NCBI GenBank assembly: GCA_023511855.1
Contig: JAIMAR010000008.1
Location: forward strand, 1-41,919
Reading direction: 5' to 3'
Length of the DNA: 41,919 nt
Source: Bryobacteraceae bacterium
Lineage (GTDB): Bacteria; Acidobacteriota; Terriglobia; Bryobacterales; Bryobacteraceae
Shown here: piece by piece, positions 1 to 7,939 of the stretch
Numbering within the stretch: the first letter of the stretch is position 1
Layout of the letters: every line of letters starts with the position of its first letter
Translations under genes and position numbers: made by a program
The notes under the pieces: model-generated
The model's input: the letters and a program-made list of their open reading frames with translations, nothing else
Database searches by the model: none
Told to the model about the DNA's origin: nothing

Positions 1-2074
1 GCTGGAAATTGTTCCAGTCCTTGTTGTGCAGTTTCGCCGGGTGGGTGATGACGCCCTTGGCGCCTTGCACCACGTTGTCCGGCGCGTTCGGGTCGAAGCT
101 GGACTGCTGCCCGTACTTGTTGTTCATCACGCTCTGCACCTGCCAGCGGACCCCCAGGTTCAGGGTGAGGCTGGGCAGGACCTTCCAGTCATCCTGGAAA
201 TAGAGAGCGTGCATCCAGTTTCGCGGCAAGTTGCTCAGCAGGTTGGTCGTGAACGTAGCGGTGGAAACCGATCCCGACATGAGCCGGGTCAAGTCGTGCC
301 CGCCGGTGTTCGGAATGCTCGAACCGTTCGGTTGAAGCCCGTTGGTCGTCGTGAGCGTGAACGTGCCCGCATTGTTGGTGATGCTGTAGCTGTTGCCGCG
401 GAACCGCATCAGGTCGTAGCCCATCTTGAAGGCGTGCTTGCCCACCAGCTTGCTGACGTCTTCCTTGAAATTGATGGTTTCCTGAACATTGAGACTCGGG
501 TTGGAGACAAAAGGAATCCCGGTGATGTTCGGCATGCTGCCCTTGCCGATGTTGGGAATCCCCAGAAGAGCGCCGTAGTCGGTCCCGAAGGCCGGCCACC
601 GCCCTTCGTTCCGGTAGCGGTAATAGCTGAGGCGGGTCTCGCTGATCATGGTCGGACTCAAGGTCCAGATGGTCCCCAGTCCGGCGGTCTTCTGCGCCTC
701 CAGTGTGGTCCGCGTCGAACTGTCAAACAGCGGATCCTTGATGCTCATATCCGGAGTCCAGCTCTCGCGAGTGTTCCAGCTATAGGTGAAGAAGGTCTTG
801 ATGGCATTCGTCAACTGGTGATCAAAGCGCGTCGAATAGGTGAAGAAATCAACGGTCTTCTGACGAGTCGCCAGCAGGTAGTTGCTGAAGCCGGTTCCGG
901 TGAAACTCCCCGTCAGGTTCGGCTCGGTCCAGACCTTCCGGCCCAAGAACTTGGTGGCCACCGGATCCCAGCTTGCCTTCGGGATGATGTTGCCCACATA
1001 GGGATCCCGCACCCACTGCCCGTTCACTTGCCGTGTGGTGCGCGGATCGTAGATGGCGTAAACGCCGGAGCGGCCGCCGAAGCTGAAATCGCCGTTCAGC
1101 ATTTCCGGCGTCGGCACGCTGTAGTTGACCGCTTCTCCCTGGCGCTCGATCAGCCACTGCCCGGCGACCATGAAGAACGTCCGGTTGCGGCCGTCATAGA
1201 GCTTAGGTATGTAAACCGGACCACTCACGTTGGTATCCGGCATGTGGAAATGCAGCGAGTTTCCTAATTGTTCGAAGCGCTCGCGCTGGAAGAAACGGCG
1301 GTGCTGCATGGGCCGTTCCCGGAAAAGCTCCGAAACCAGTCCGTGCAGCTCGTTCGTTCCGCTCTTCTTCACGATGACGATGGCGCCGCCGGCCGAGTGT
1401 CCATACTCAGCGGGCATCGCCGTGGTGATCACTTTGATTTCGTCAATGGTGTTCTGAATGGTGTCCGTGGTGTTGCTACCGCCCGGTTGCACACCGTAAA
1501 TGCCGTCCTCGAAGTAGCCGATCTGGTCCGAAGAGTTGCCGTTGATTTGGAAACCTCCCAAAGCGCCGCCCCAACCAAAGCCGTTGACGTTGACGCCCGG
1601 CGTCAGGTAGAGGATGGAGCGCGACCAGCGCTGGTAGAGCGGCATCCGGTAGAAGTACTCGCCCTTGACCAGCGTGCCGGTCGAAGAAGTCTCCGTCTCG
1701 AGCAGCGGAATCGCGGCCCTGACTTCGACCGTGTCCGCAACTGCGCCGATCTCCAATGCGGCGTTCACTGGCACCGTGGATCCGACGCTCAACGTTACAT
1801 TCTCGCGAACGAAACGCTTGAAACCGGTGGCCGTGATGACCACCCGGTAGGTGCCGGGCCGCAGGGCCGGAATGCGGTAGATGCCCTCGGCGTTGGTCAC
1901 TGTCGTGTTTTCAATGTTGGTTGCGAGGTTGGTCACCGTCACTTGAGCGCCCACCACCACCGCGCCCGTAGGATCCGTGACTGTGCCCGTAAGGTTTGCC
2001 GTGTCCTGAGCGAGCAGGGGCACGGTGAGCAATAGCAAAAGGGTCAATAACAGACCCAGTCTCTTTTGGTTCAT
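1..2074 (-). CDS. TonB-dependent receptor, Oar-like, with N-terminal carboxypeptidase-regulatory domain (C-terminus cut by window edge)
   Basis: Partial gene: the open frame runs from ATG at 2074 to the window edge, giving 691 codons without a stop. The start is preceded by GGAGAGG. Residues 1-24 form a leucine-rich signal peptide ending near LLAQ. Residues about 25-110 match a carboxypeptidase-regulatory-like beta-sandwich (DPTGAVV, GTYRVVITATGF). A plug domain follows (GVNVNGFGWGG, NGNSSDQIGYFEDG, EYGHSAGGAIVIVKKSGTN), then beta-barrel sequence (FFTYSTRFDHQLT, LYFQDDWKVLPSLTLNLGVRW). This is the outer-membrane receptor/Oar architecture abundant in Acidobacteriota, usually tied to uptake of large or scarce substrates. 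The substrate cannot be inferred. The distal barrel lies outside the window. Confidence 0.9.
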   Translation of the reverse strand, partial: MNQKRLGLLLTLLLLLTVPLLAQDTANLTGTVTDPTGAVVVGAQVTVTNLATNIENTTVTNAEGIYRIPALRPGTYRVVITATGFKRFVRENVTLSVGSTVPVNAALEIGAVADTVEVRAAIPLLETETSSTGTLVKGEYFYRMPLYQRWSRSILYLTPGVNVNGFGWGGALGGFQINGNSSDQIGYFEDGIYGVQPGGSNTTDTIQNTIDEIKVITTAMPAEYGHSAGGAIVIVKKSGTNELHGLVSELFRERPMQHRRFFQRERFEQLGNSLHFHMPDTNVSGPVYIPKLYDGRNRTFFMVAGQWLIERQGEAVNYSVPTPEMLNGDFSFGGRSGVYAIYDPRTTRQVNGQWVRDPYVGNIIPKASWDPVATKFLGRKVWTEPNLTGSFTGTGFSNYLLATRQKTVDFFTYSTRFDHQLTNAIKTFFTYSWNTRESWTPDMSIKDPLFDSSTRTTLEAQKTAGLGTIWTLSPTMISETRLSYYRYRNEGRWPAFGTDYGALLGIPNIGKGSMPNITGIPFVSNPSLNVQETINFKEDVSKLVGKHAFKMGYDLMRFRGNSYSITNNAGTFTLTTTNGLQPNGSSIPNTGGHDLTRLMSGSVSTATFTTNLLSNLPRNWMHALYFQDDWKVLPSLTLNLGVRWQVQSVMNNKYGQQSSFDPNAPDNVVQGAKGVITHPAKLHNKDWNNFQ

Positions 2075-2188
2075 GTTCCTCTCCATTTTTGTGTAGCCTC
2101 TTCGACCCCTTCTCACGGCCGGCGGAAACGGGATTCGTCCCGTGGGGACGCGAATTCCCTGAAGCAAGGGATCTGGCTCTCCTGGCCG

Positions 2189-2218
2189 ATTATAGCCCCG
2201 AGAATCGATTCAAAGCAA
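2189..2218 (-). promoter_or_regulatory. putative sigma-70-type promoter of the TonB receptor gene
   Basis: On the minus strand an exact TATAAT lies at 2194-2189. It is preceded by TTGCTT at 2218-2213 with an 18-base spacer. The -35 box is weak (TTG matches only) and overlaps the stop codon of the thioesterase gene upstream. It would leave a leader of roughly 110 bases before the receptor ATG at 2074. The call rests on the consensus match alone. Confidence 0.45.
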
Positions 2219-2704
2219 ACCGGCACAATGGACGGCGGCCGGAAGCGAGGCCTGCCTGGGACCCGCCTTGGCGCCAGCGCCCCCGGCTGCATCCGCGGCT
2301 GCCTCAGCCAAAACGCGCGCATATTTCGCTTCCAGCCGCTTCGGACGCAGCTCCCGGTCGCAGATCACGTGTTTGGTGTAGCCTGTCGCTAATATCGCCC
2401 CGTCGCCGACCCGCCGGATCTTGTATTCAAACTGGACCAACCGGGCCGTGGCTATCGATACCCGGGTTTCGACCTCAACCTCCTCGTCGTATCGCGCCGG
2501 TTGCACATAGCGGCAGTGCGCCTCGGCCACCGCCAGCAGGTAACCTTCCCGCTCCAGATCCCGGTATCGCACCCCGAGCTGCTTCAGCAATTCGACACGC
2601 CCAACTTCCATCCACACCAGGTAGTTCGCATAGTAGGCCACGCCCATCTGGTCCGTTTCCGCATAGCGTACCGTCAGGCGTGCCGGCTGTCGGCTTTGTT
2701 CCAT
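2210..2704 (-). CDS. ybgC: YbgC/4-hydroxybenzoyl-CoA thioesterase family acyl-CoA thioesterase
   Basis: A 164-residue hotdog-fold thioesterase. The N-terminal active-site helix motif is clear at residues 14-31 (YAETDQMGVAYYANYLVW), with the likely catalytic Asp at position 18. LEREGYLLAVAEAHCRY and VQFEYKIRR are typical of the 4HBT/YbgC group, which hydrolyses short acyl-CoA or acyl-ACP thioesters in the cytoplasm. The family core ends near residue 135. The last 30 residues are an Ala-rich tail not expected in the family and probably disordered. The gene is divergent from the VWA gene with only about 40 bases between the starts. The physiological substrate cannot be read from sequence. Confidence 0.88.
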   Translation of the reverse strand: MEQSRQPARLTVRYAETDQMGVAYYANYLVWMEVGRVELLKQLGVRYRDLEREGYLLAVAEAHCRYVQPARYDEEVEVETRVSIATARLVQFEYKIRRVGDGAILATGYTKHVICDRELRPKRLEAKYARVLAEAAADAAGGAGAKAGPRQASLPAAVHCAGLL

Positions 2705-2744
2705 GGGCCTATTGTCGCATCCGCTTGCTAATATGGAGGCAGCA

Positions 2745-3716
2745 GTGCGAAGCAGAGTTCAGCTCATCCGGGGGGCGGCGGTCGCATCGATTCTGCTCCT
2801 GGGAGCGTCTCTCGCCCAGGAGCCGGTCTTCAAGGCCGATGTGAAACTGGTGCGCGTGCTAACCACTGTGCGGAACCCCGCGGGCGAGCTGGTCGGAACG
2901 CTTTCCAAGGAAGATTTCCGGATTTTCGACAACGGCGTCGAACAGGAGATCGCCGTTTTCGAGCGGCAGACCGTGCAGCCTCTCTCGGTAATGCTGCTGA
3001 TCGACACAAGCTTGTCCACCGCCAAAGATCTGCGCTATGAGACCGAGGCCGTTTCCCGCTTCGCCCGCGCTGTCTTCGCCGAAGGCAATCCCGAAGATGC
3101 GGTGGCGCTGATCAGCTTCAATTATGAAGTGCGGCTGCTGGCGAATTTCACCCGCCGGCTGGACCGCATTGAACGAGAGATGCGCACCTTGAAGCCGGCC
3201 AGCGGCACCTCCCTGTATGACGCGATTTATTTGGCCAGCCGGGAGCTGGCGGACCGCGAGGGGCGCCGCGTGTTGATCGTCGTCACCGACGGCGGCGACA
3301 CCACCAGTTCCAGGCGGTACCACGACGCCCTGGAAGCCATCCAGCGCGCCGACGCCGTGATGTACGCCATCCTGGTCATGCCTATCACCAACGAGGCCGG
3401 CCGCAACGTAGGGGGCGAAAACGCCATGGCCGGGCTGGCTGCGGGCTCCGCGGGCCGGGTCTTCCGCCCCGAATCCATGGGCGCAGCCGTCGACGAAGCT
3501 TTCCGCGACATTTTGCGGGAGCTCCGCACCCAGTATTTGCTCGCTTTCTATCCCCGGGGCGCGCCTCCCGGCCCGGGCGGGTTCCACCGCCTGGAGGTCC
3601 GTCTCCGCAATCCCGATTTGCGGGTGAACGCCCGCAGCGGGTATTATGAGGGAGTCAGCGCCGGTTCCGCCCCTGGGTCAGGGGGCTGGAGGAGCGCGCC
3701 GCCCAGGCCTCGCTAG
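2745..3716 (+). CDS. VWFA-related domain protein (acidobacterial type), exported
   Basis: A secreted or periplasmic protein of 323 residues with one von Willebrand factor A domain. The N-terminus is a signal peptide (VASILLLGASLAQ). A beta-rich segment follows (TVRNPAGELVGTLSKEDF, IFDNG), then the MIDAS motif DTSLS at about residue 87, SGTSLYDA and VTDGGDT. This is the layout of the VWFA-related family very common in Acidobacteriota; the function is unknown. Start choice: GTG at 2745 has GGAGG five bases upstream. The ATG at 2733 lies immediately before that Shine-Dalgarno and has none of its own. A longer frame from 2703 would overlap the divergent thioesterase start. Confidence 0.85.
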   Translation: MRSRVQLIRGAAVASILLLGASLAQEPVFKADVKLVRVLTTVRNPAGELVGTLSKEDFRIFDNGVEQEIAVFERQTVQPLSVMLLIDTSLSTAKDLRYETEAVSRFARAVFAEGNPEDAVALISFNYEVRLLANFTRRLDRIEREMRTLKPASGTSLYDAIYLASRELADREGRRVLIVVTDGGDTTSSRRYHDALEAIQRADAVMYAILVMPITNEAGRNVGGENAMAGLAAGSAGRVFRPESMGAAVDEAFRDILRELRTQYLLAFYPRGAPPGPGGFHRLEVRLRNPDLRVNARSGYYEGVSAGSAPGSGGWRSAPPRPR

Positions 3717-3747
3717 AGGCAGCTGCGGAACGTTGAGACTTCCCCGG

Positions 3748-3990
3748 ATGAAAAAGAGCAAAACCAAACCGAAAGCCAAACCGCCGGAGCAAACGTTCGA
3801 AGAGGTGAAGTACTTGCGCTACCTCATCGATAACGATGTCCCGATCTGCGTCCGGCTCACCAACAACGAGGAATACAAGGGAACCATCGAGTTCTACGAT
3901 GCGAGCTTCATCCGACTGACCCGGGAAGACGGGCCCAATCTGTTCATCTTCAAACACGACATCAAATACATTTACGAACTCGAGGCTTAG
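3748..3990 (+). CDS. hfq: Hfq-like Sm-fold RNA-binding protein
   Basis: An 80-residue protein beginning with a Lys-rich tail (residues 2-13). A single Sm domain follows: helix EEVKYLRYLIDN, Sm1-like VPICVRLTNNEEYKGTIEFYD and Sm2-like LFIFKHDIKYI. The FKH triplet matches the YKH signature of Hfq, a hexameric chaperone that pairs small RNAs with mRNAs. The proximal-face Gln and the arginine rim patch of enterobacterial Hfq are not recognisable, so this is a divergent Hfq. The ATG at 3748 is chosen because the upstream in-frame extension overlaps the VWA gene and is low-complexity. It lies 31 bases downstream of the VWA stop and 18 bases before the next gene. Confidence 0.8.
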   Translation: MKKSKTKPKAKPPEQTFEEVKYLRYLIDNDVPICVRLTNNEEYKGTIEFYDASFIRLTREDGPNLFIFKHDIKYIYELEA

Positions 3991-4008
3991 CCTCCACCCC
4001 GCCGCACA

Positions 4009-4830
4009 ATGGAATCCTATCTAGAGGCCGCACAGCAAATCGCCCGCGAAGCCGGCGCGCTGCTGGTAACGTTTTTTCACCGGCGGATCGGCTATAACTT
4101 GAAGGGCGACTTTGACCTGGTGACGGAAGCCGATTTGGCCAGCGAGAAGCTGGTCATGGAGCGCCTCCAGGCGCGATTCCCCTCCCACGCCATCGTGGCT
4201 GAGGAAAGCGGGGGGCGCGAGTCGGTTTCCGAATACCGCTGGTACATCGATCCGCTGGATGGCACCACGAACTTTGCTCACGGATTTCCGGTCTTCTGCG
4301 TCTCGATGGGGCTGGAGCGGTCCGGCCAGATGATCGCAGGTGTAATCTACGACCCCCTGCGCGAGGAAATGTTCAGCGCAGAGAGGGGAGCGGGCGCCTG
4401 GCTGAACAACCGCCGCCTGCACGTGTCCAGAGCCGCCTGCCTTAAAGATGCGCTGGCCGCCACCGGTTTTCCCAACCGCAAGCGCCACAAAAGCATCAAC
4501 GTGCACTTCTATCATCAAATGGCCATGGCCACCCACGGCGTCCGCCGGGCTGGCTCCGCGGCTCTGGATCTGGCTTATGTCGCCGCCGGCCGTCTGGACC
4601 TTTTCTGGGAGTTCGGCCTCCGGCCTTGGGATATGGCGGCGGGCCTGCTCATGGTGGAGGAGGCGGGCGGGCGCTGCACCGACATGTTGGGCGCTCCCCA
4701 CTCGTTGCTGACTGCTCCTCATTTACTGGCCGACAACAGCCTGGTGCATGAAGAGACCCTCCGGCTTTTCCGGGACATCTTCGAAGGCCGCTACGCGGTC
4801 CCTCTGCCGGAAGTGAAAACGGCGGTTTGA
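4009..4830 (+). CDS. suhB: inositol monophosphatase family protein
   Basis: A 273-residue Mg-dependent, Li-sensitive phosphatase family member. All three family signatures are present: EES at residues 65-67, DPLDGTTNFAHGFP at 81-94 (metal ligands Asp81, Asp84) and WDMAAG at 207-212. Length matches the family. It would dephosphorylate myo-inositol-1-phosphate or a related sugar phosphate or nucleotide in the cytoplasm; family members also include fructose-1,6-bisphosphatase and PAP phosphatase activities that sequence alone does not separate. It follows the hfq-like gene by 18 bases and may be cotranscribed with it. No clear Shine-Dalgarno precedes the start. Confidence 0.92.
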   Translation: MESYLEAAQQIAREAGALLVTFFHRRIGYNLKGDFDLVTEADLASEKLVMERLQARFPSHAIVAEESGGRESVSEYRWYIDPLDGTTNFAHGFPVFCVSMGLERSGQMIAGVIYDPLREEMFSAERGAGAWLNNRRLHVSRAACLKDALAATGFPNRKRHKSINVHFYHQMAMATHGVRRAGSAALDLAYVAAGRLDLFWEFGLRPWDMAAGLLMVEEAGGRCTDMLGAPHSLLTAPHLLADNSLVHEETLRLFRDIFEGRYAVPLPEVKTAV

Positions 4831-4965
4831 CTTCCGTCTCCCCCGCCCTTCCCTTACTCTCAGGCGATGGTTGGTTCCTACCTCGCCCCGGCGCGGGGGC
4901 AGGCGCGCGGATCATATACAATATGGTGGACCCAGGGAAGAATCTGGAGAAAGGTAATCCGGACT

Positions 4966-6324
4966 ATGAATAAGCCATTGAATTCTGATCCCCTCAGCAG
5001 GCGGTCCTTCCTGCGCGCGGGGGCCGCCGGCGCCTCCGCCTTCACCATCATCCGGCCCGAACTCGTCCGCGGAGCGGGCGCCGAGCGGCTGCGCGCCGGC
5101 CTGGTCGGCTGCGGCGGCCGTGGCACGCAGGCTGTCGTTAATCTTCTCAGCGGCGACCCCAACGTCGAATTAGTAGCTGTGAGCGACGTTTTTGAGGACC
5201 GCATGAATACCTGTCTGGCGCAGCTAGGCGATCCCAAGTACTTGCAGAGCAATACCCAGCGGGTGGCCAAGTTCACCGGCAAGCCCGTCGAAGAGCTGAT
5301 GGACTCGGTGCGGCGCCGCGTGCGCGTCGACCCCGATCACCGTTTCGTCGGCTTCGACGGCTACAAGCGCCTGGTCGCCTCCGAGGTCGATGTCGTCCTG
5401 TTGTGCGCCCCTCCCGGCTACCGGCCGATGCATTTCGAAGCCTGCGTCGAGGCGAAAAAGCACGTCTTCGCTGAAAAGCCCTTCGGGACCGACCCGGTCA
5501 ACACGCGCCGGTTTATGGCTGCGGCCAAGAAGTCCGAGGAGTTGAAGCTCACCGTGGTGTCGGGCGCCCAGCGCCGTTTCCAGAAGGAGTATATCGAGAC
5601 CATCGCCAAGATCAAAGACGGAGCGATCGGCGACGTCGTGGCGGCTTACGCCAACTGGATCGGCAGCCCGGTGCTTCAATTTAACAGCCCCACCTGGCCC
5701 GGACCCAAGGGACAGCGCGACCCCAAATGGTCCGACATGGTTTGGCAGAACCGCAACTGGTACTCCTTCGTGTGGATCTGCGGCGACCAGGTGGTTGAAC
5801 AGCACCTGCATAACATCGACGTCATCAACTGGATCATGGGGACGCACCCGGTTCGCGCCGTCGCCTCCGGCGGCGCGGCCTGGCGCCCCCGCGAAGAGGC
5901 GTATGGCAATATCTACGATCACCTGGTGACCGACTTCGTTTACCCCAACGGGGTGCACATGACCAGCCACTGCCGCCAGTACCCCAGCGGAAGCTACCAG
6001 GATGTCAGCGAGCTGGTGGTCGGCACAAAGGGACGGAGCAATTGCCGCGACCTGGGCACGCCCGGCCTGGACCCTTACGTCCAGGAGCACATCGATATGT
6101 GCAAGAGCATCCGCGGCGACGGCCCCTACATCAATCAAGCCATGGCGGTGGCCGAAAGCACCATGACGTGCATCATGGCCCGCGAGGCCGGCTACTCCGG
6201 ACGGGAAATCACCTGGGACATGATCATGGCCTCCCAGCAGGACTTGCTGCCGAAGAACTTCGACTACGACGCCAGCATTCCGGTCCCGCCCCTGCCGGTG
6301 CCAGGCCAATATAAGTTCGTTTGA
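4966..6324 (+). CDS. Gfo/Idh/MocA family oxidoreductase with Tat signal
   Basis: A 452-residue NAD(P)-dependent oxidoreductase. The N-terminus carries a twin-arginine signal (SRRSFLRAG, residues 11-19) followed by a hydrophobic Ala/Gly segment, so it is probably exported folded with its cofactor. The Rossmann nucleotide-binding motif GLVGCGGRG lies at residues 45-53 and the family EKP motif at 170-172. The C-terminal domain contains VWICGDQVVEQHLHNIDVINW, typical of the exported Gfo/Idh/MocA group in Acidobacteriota and Planctomycetota. The substrate is probably a sugar or cyclitol. ATG 4966 is preferred because the Tat motif follows it and AAAGG lies 11 bases upstream; the in-frame ATG at 4867 precedes a non-signal-like stretch. 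Confidence 0.9.
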   Translation: MNKPLNSDPLSRRSFLRAGAAGASAFTIIRPELVRGAGAERLRAGLVGCGGRGTQAVVNLLSGDPNVELVAVSDVFEDRMNTCLAQLGDPKYLQSNTQRVAKFTGKPVEELMDSVRRRVRVDPDHRFVGFDGYKRLVASEVDVVLLCAPPGYRPMHFEACVEAKKHVFAEKPFGTDPVNTRRFMAAAKKSEELKLTVVSGAQRRFQKEYIETIAKIKDGAIGDVVAAYANWIGSPVLQFNSPTWPGPKGQRDPKWSDMVWQNRNWYSFVWICGDQVVEQHLHNIDVINWIMGTHPVRAVASGGAAWRPREEAYGNIYDHLVTDFVYPNGVHMTSHCRQYPSGSYQDVSELVVGTKGRSNCRDLGTPGLDPYVQEHIDMCKSIRGDGPYINQAMAVAESTMTCIMAREAGYSGREITWDMIMASQQDLLPKNFDYDASIPVPPLPVPGQYKFV

Positions 6325-6423
6325 GGATCGTAGCGGCGCGCCGGCGAACCGGGGCGGCGCGCGCCTTCGCATGTTAAACTTGCGTCTTGACCGGCAGGGC
6401 AAGGACGGCCGGGACGCGCGGCG

Positions 6424-7812
6424 ATGATTCGCATTCTTCGAGAGATTCTTCCCTCCAACGTCATCCTTTTAGCGATCACGGAGGCGGTGATCGTACTGGC
6501 CTGCTTCCTGCTGGCTGCCTTCCTGTTGCTGCCGGTGGACCCGGTGGTTTATCTGCTTTACGACGGCGGGCTCGCCCGGATTCTGATCGCCGTCGCCAGT
6601 ATCATCGTCGCCCTGTATTTTCACGACTTGTATACCCAGATCACGGTCCGCTCCCGCGTTCTGGTATTGCAGCAGGTTCTCCAGGTCATCGGTATCACCT
6701 TCCTTTTTCAAGCGCTGCTGTTCTACGCCAACTCCGATCTGATTCTGCCGCGCTGGATGATGATGCTCGGCGGCGGAATGACGCTGGCGGCCGTGACCGG
6801 CTGGCGTATCTTTTACAGCTCGGTCGTCCTCCAGGCCCTGGGCGCGGAGCGCATCCTATTTCTTGGCTGCAACCCCCTGGTCGAACAGATCGTCCGGCAC
6901 ATCGCGGCCAACCCGGACCTGGGGCTTTCCGCGGTGGGCTACTTGGACGCTCAACCCAATCCCGGCGTGGAAGGCCTCATCCCATACCTCGGCCGAGTGG
7001 AAAAGCTCCGCGAGCTGGCTGAACAGCACAAGCCCGACCGGATCATCGTCGGGCTCACGGAGCGCCGCGGCCAGGTTCCTGTGGCCGAGTTGCTGGAATT
7101 CCGTTTCTCGGGCATCCGCATTCAGGAAGCCGCCGTGGCTTATGAAGAGGCATCTAAGACGATTTCGCTCAAAGAGCTGCGGCCTTCTCAATTGATCTAC
7201 ACCGGCGGCCTGGGGCCGCGGCCAGGCATGGTCGCTTTGCAAGTGGCCTACTCGAGGCTCATCGCCCTGGTGGGTCTCGTGGTGGCCTCGCCGCTCATGC
7301 TTCTAATCGCGGCGGCGGTCAAGCTCACCTCCCCGGGACCGGTGTTCTACCGTCAGACCCGCGTCGGCTGGCGCGGCCGGAACTTCACGCTTTACAAGTT
7401 CCGTTCGATGCGCGCCGATGCCGAGGCCGCCACAGGAGCAGTTTGGGCGTCTAAAGACGATCCGCGGGTCACCCCCGTCGGCCGATGGCTGCGCCGCCTG
7501 CGGCTGGATGAGCTTCCGCAGTTCTTCAATATCCTTCGCGGCGAGATGTCGCTGGTGGGACCGCGCCCGGAACGCCCGGAGTTCGTCGCCTCTCTGGCTC
7601 AGCAGATCCCTTACTACCGCCAGAGGCTCGCGGTCCGCCCCGGCATCACCGGCTGGGCGCAAATCAACCACGAGTACGGCGACAGCGTGGAGGACGCGGC
7701 GCGCAAGCTGGAATACGATCTTTACTACATCAAGAACCTCTCGCCGGCGCTCGACGCCTACATCATTCTCCAGACCCTGAAGACCGTCCTACTTCAGCGC
7801 GGGGCGCAATAG
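6424..7812 (+). CDS. polyprenyl-phosphate sugar-1-phosphate transferase (exopolysaccharide initiation, TIGR03013-like)
   Basis: A 462-residue integral membrane protein. Four hydrophobic segments fill residues 10-150, followed by a CoA-binding-like domain (ILFLGCNPLVEQIVRHIA). A fifth membrane segment near residue 285 leads into the bacterial sugar transferase catalytic domain: FYRQTRVGWRGRNFTLYKFRSM, LRLDELPQFFNILRGEMSLVGPRPERPEF and RPGITGWAQIN. It would transfer a sugar phosphate from a UDP-sugar to undecaprenyl phosphate at the inner membrane, the first step of exopolysaccharide synthesis. ELRPSQLIYTGGL resembles the variant associated with exosortase/PEP-CTERM systems. No other EPS genes are adjacent, though manC lies 25 kb away. 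Confidence 0.92.
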   Translation: MIRILREILPSNVILLAITEAVIVLACFLLAAFLLLPVDPVVYLLYDGGLARILIAVASIIVALYFHDLYTQITVRSRVLVLQQVLQVIGITFLFQALLFYANSDLILPRWMMMLGGGMTLAAVTGWRIFYSSVVLQALGAERILFLGCNPLVEQIVRHIAANPDLGLSAVGYLDAQPNPGVEGLIPYLGRVEKLRELAEQHKPDRIIVGLTERRGQVPVAELLEFRFSGIRIQEAAVAYEEASKTISLKELRPSQLIYTGGLGPRPGMVALQVAYSRLIALVGLVVASPLMLLIAAAVKLTSPGPVFYRQTRVGWRGRNFTLYKFRSMRADAEAATGAVWASKDDPRVTPVGRWLRRLRLDELPQFFNILRGEMSLVGPRPERPEFVASLAQQIPYYRQRLAVRPGITGWAQINHEYGDSVEDAARKLEYDLYYIKNLSPALDAYIILQTLKTVLLQRGAQ

Positions 7813-7821
7813 AGCCGCCGC

Positions 7822-7899
7822 TCCTGTTTCTACCGGCAAACCTGATAGCATCAGAGGGGGGTGAACTGGAGGCCCCGGGGCAACCGGCCCGAAACAGGA
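7822..7899 (+). repeat. 9-bp inverted repeat spanning the leader of the UxuA-like gene
   Basis: TCCTGTTTC at 7822-7830 is perfectly complementary to GAAACAGGA at 7891-7899, separated by 60 bases. It lies in the untranslated stretch before the UxuA-like gene. It could close a structured RNA leader or be coincidence; no known riboswitch class is recognisable. Confidence 0.3.
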
Positions 7900-7939
7900 A
7901 TCAAAATACTCCAGGACAAGCAAACTTCAGGAGGCAACC

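Noticed and set aside
26-2035. Long plus-strand open frames (413 and 255 codons)
   Set aside because: They run antisense to the TonB receptor, have Arg/Val/His-rich composition typical of high-GC shadow frames and show no domain.
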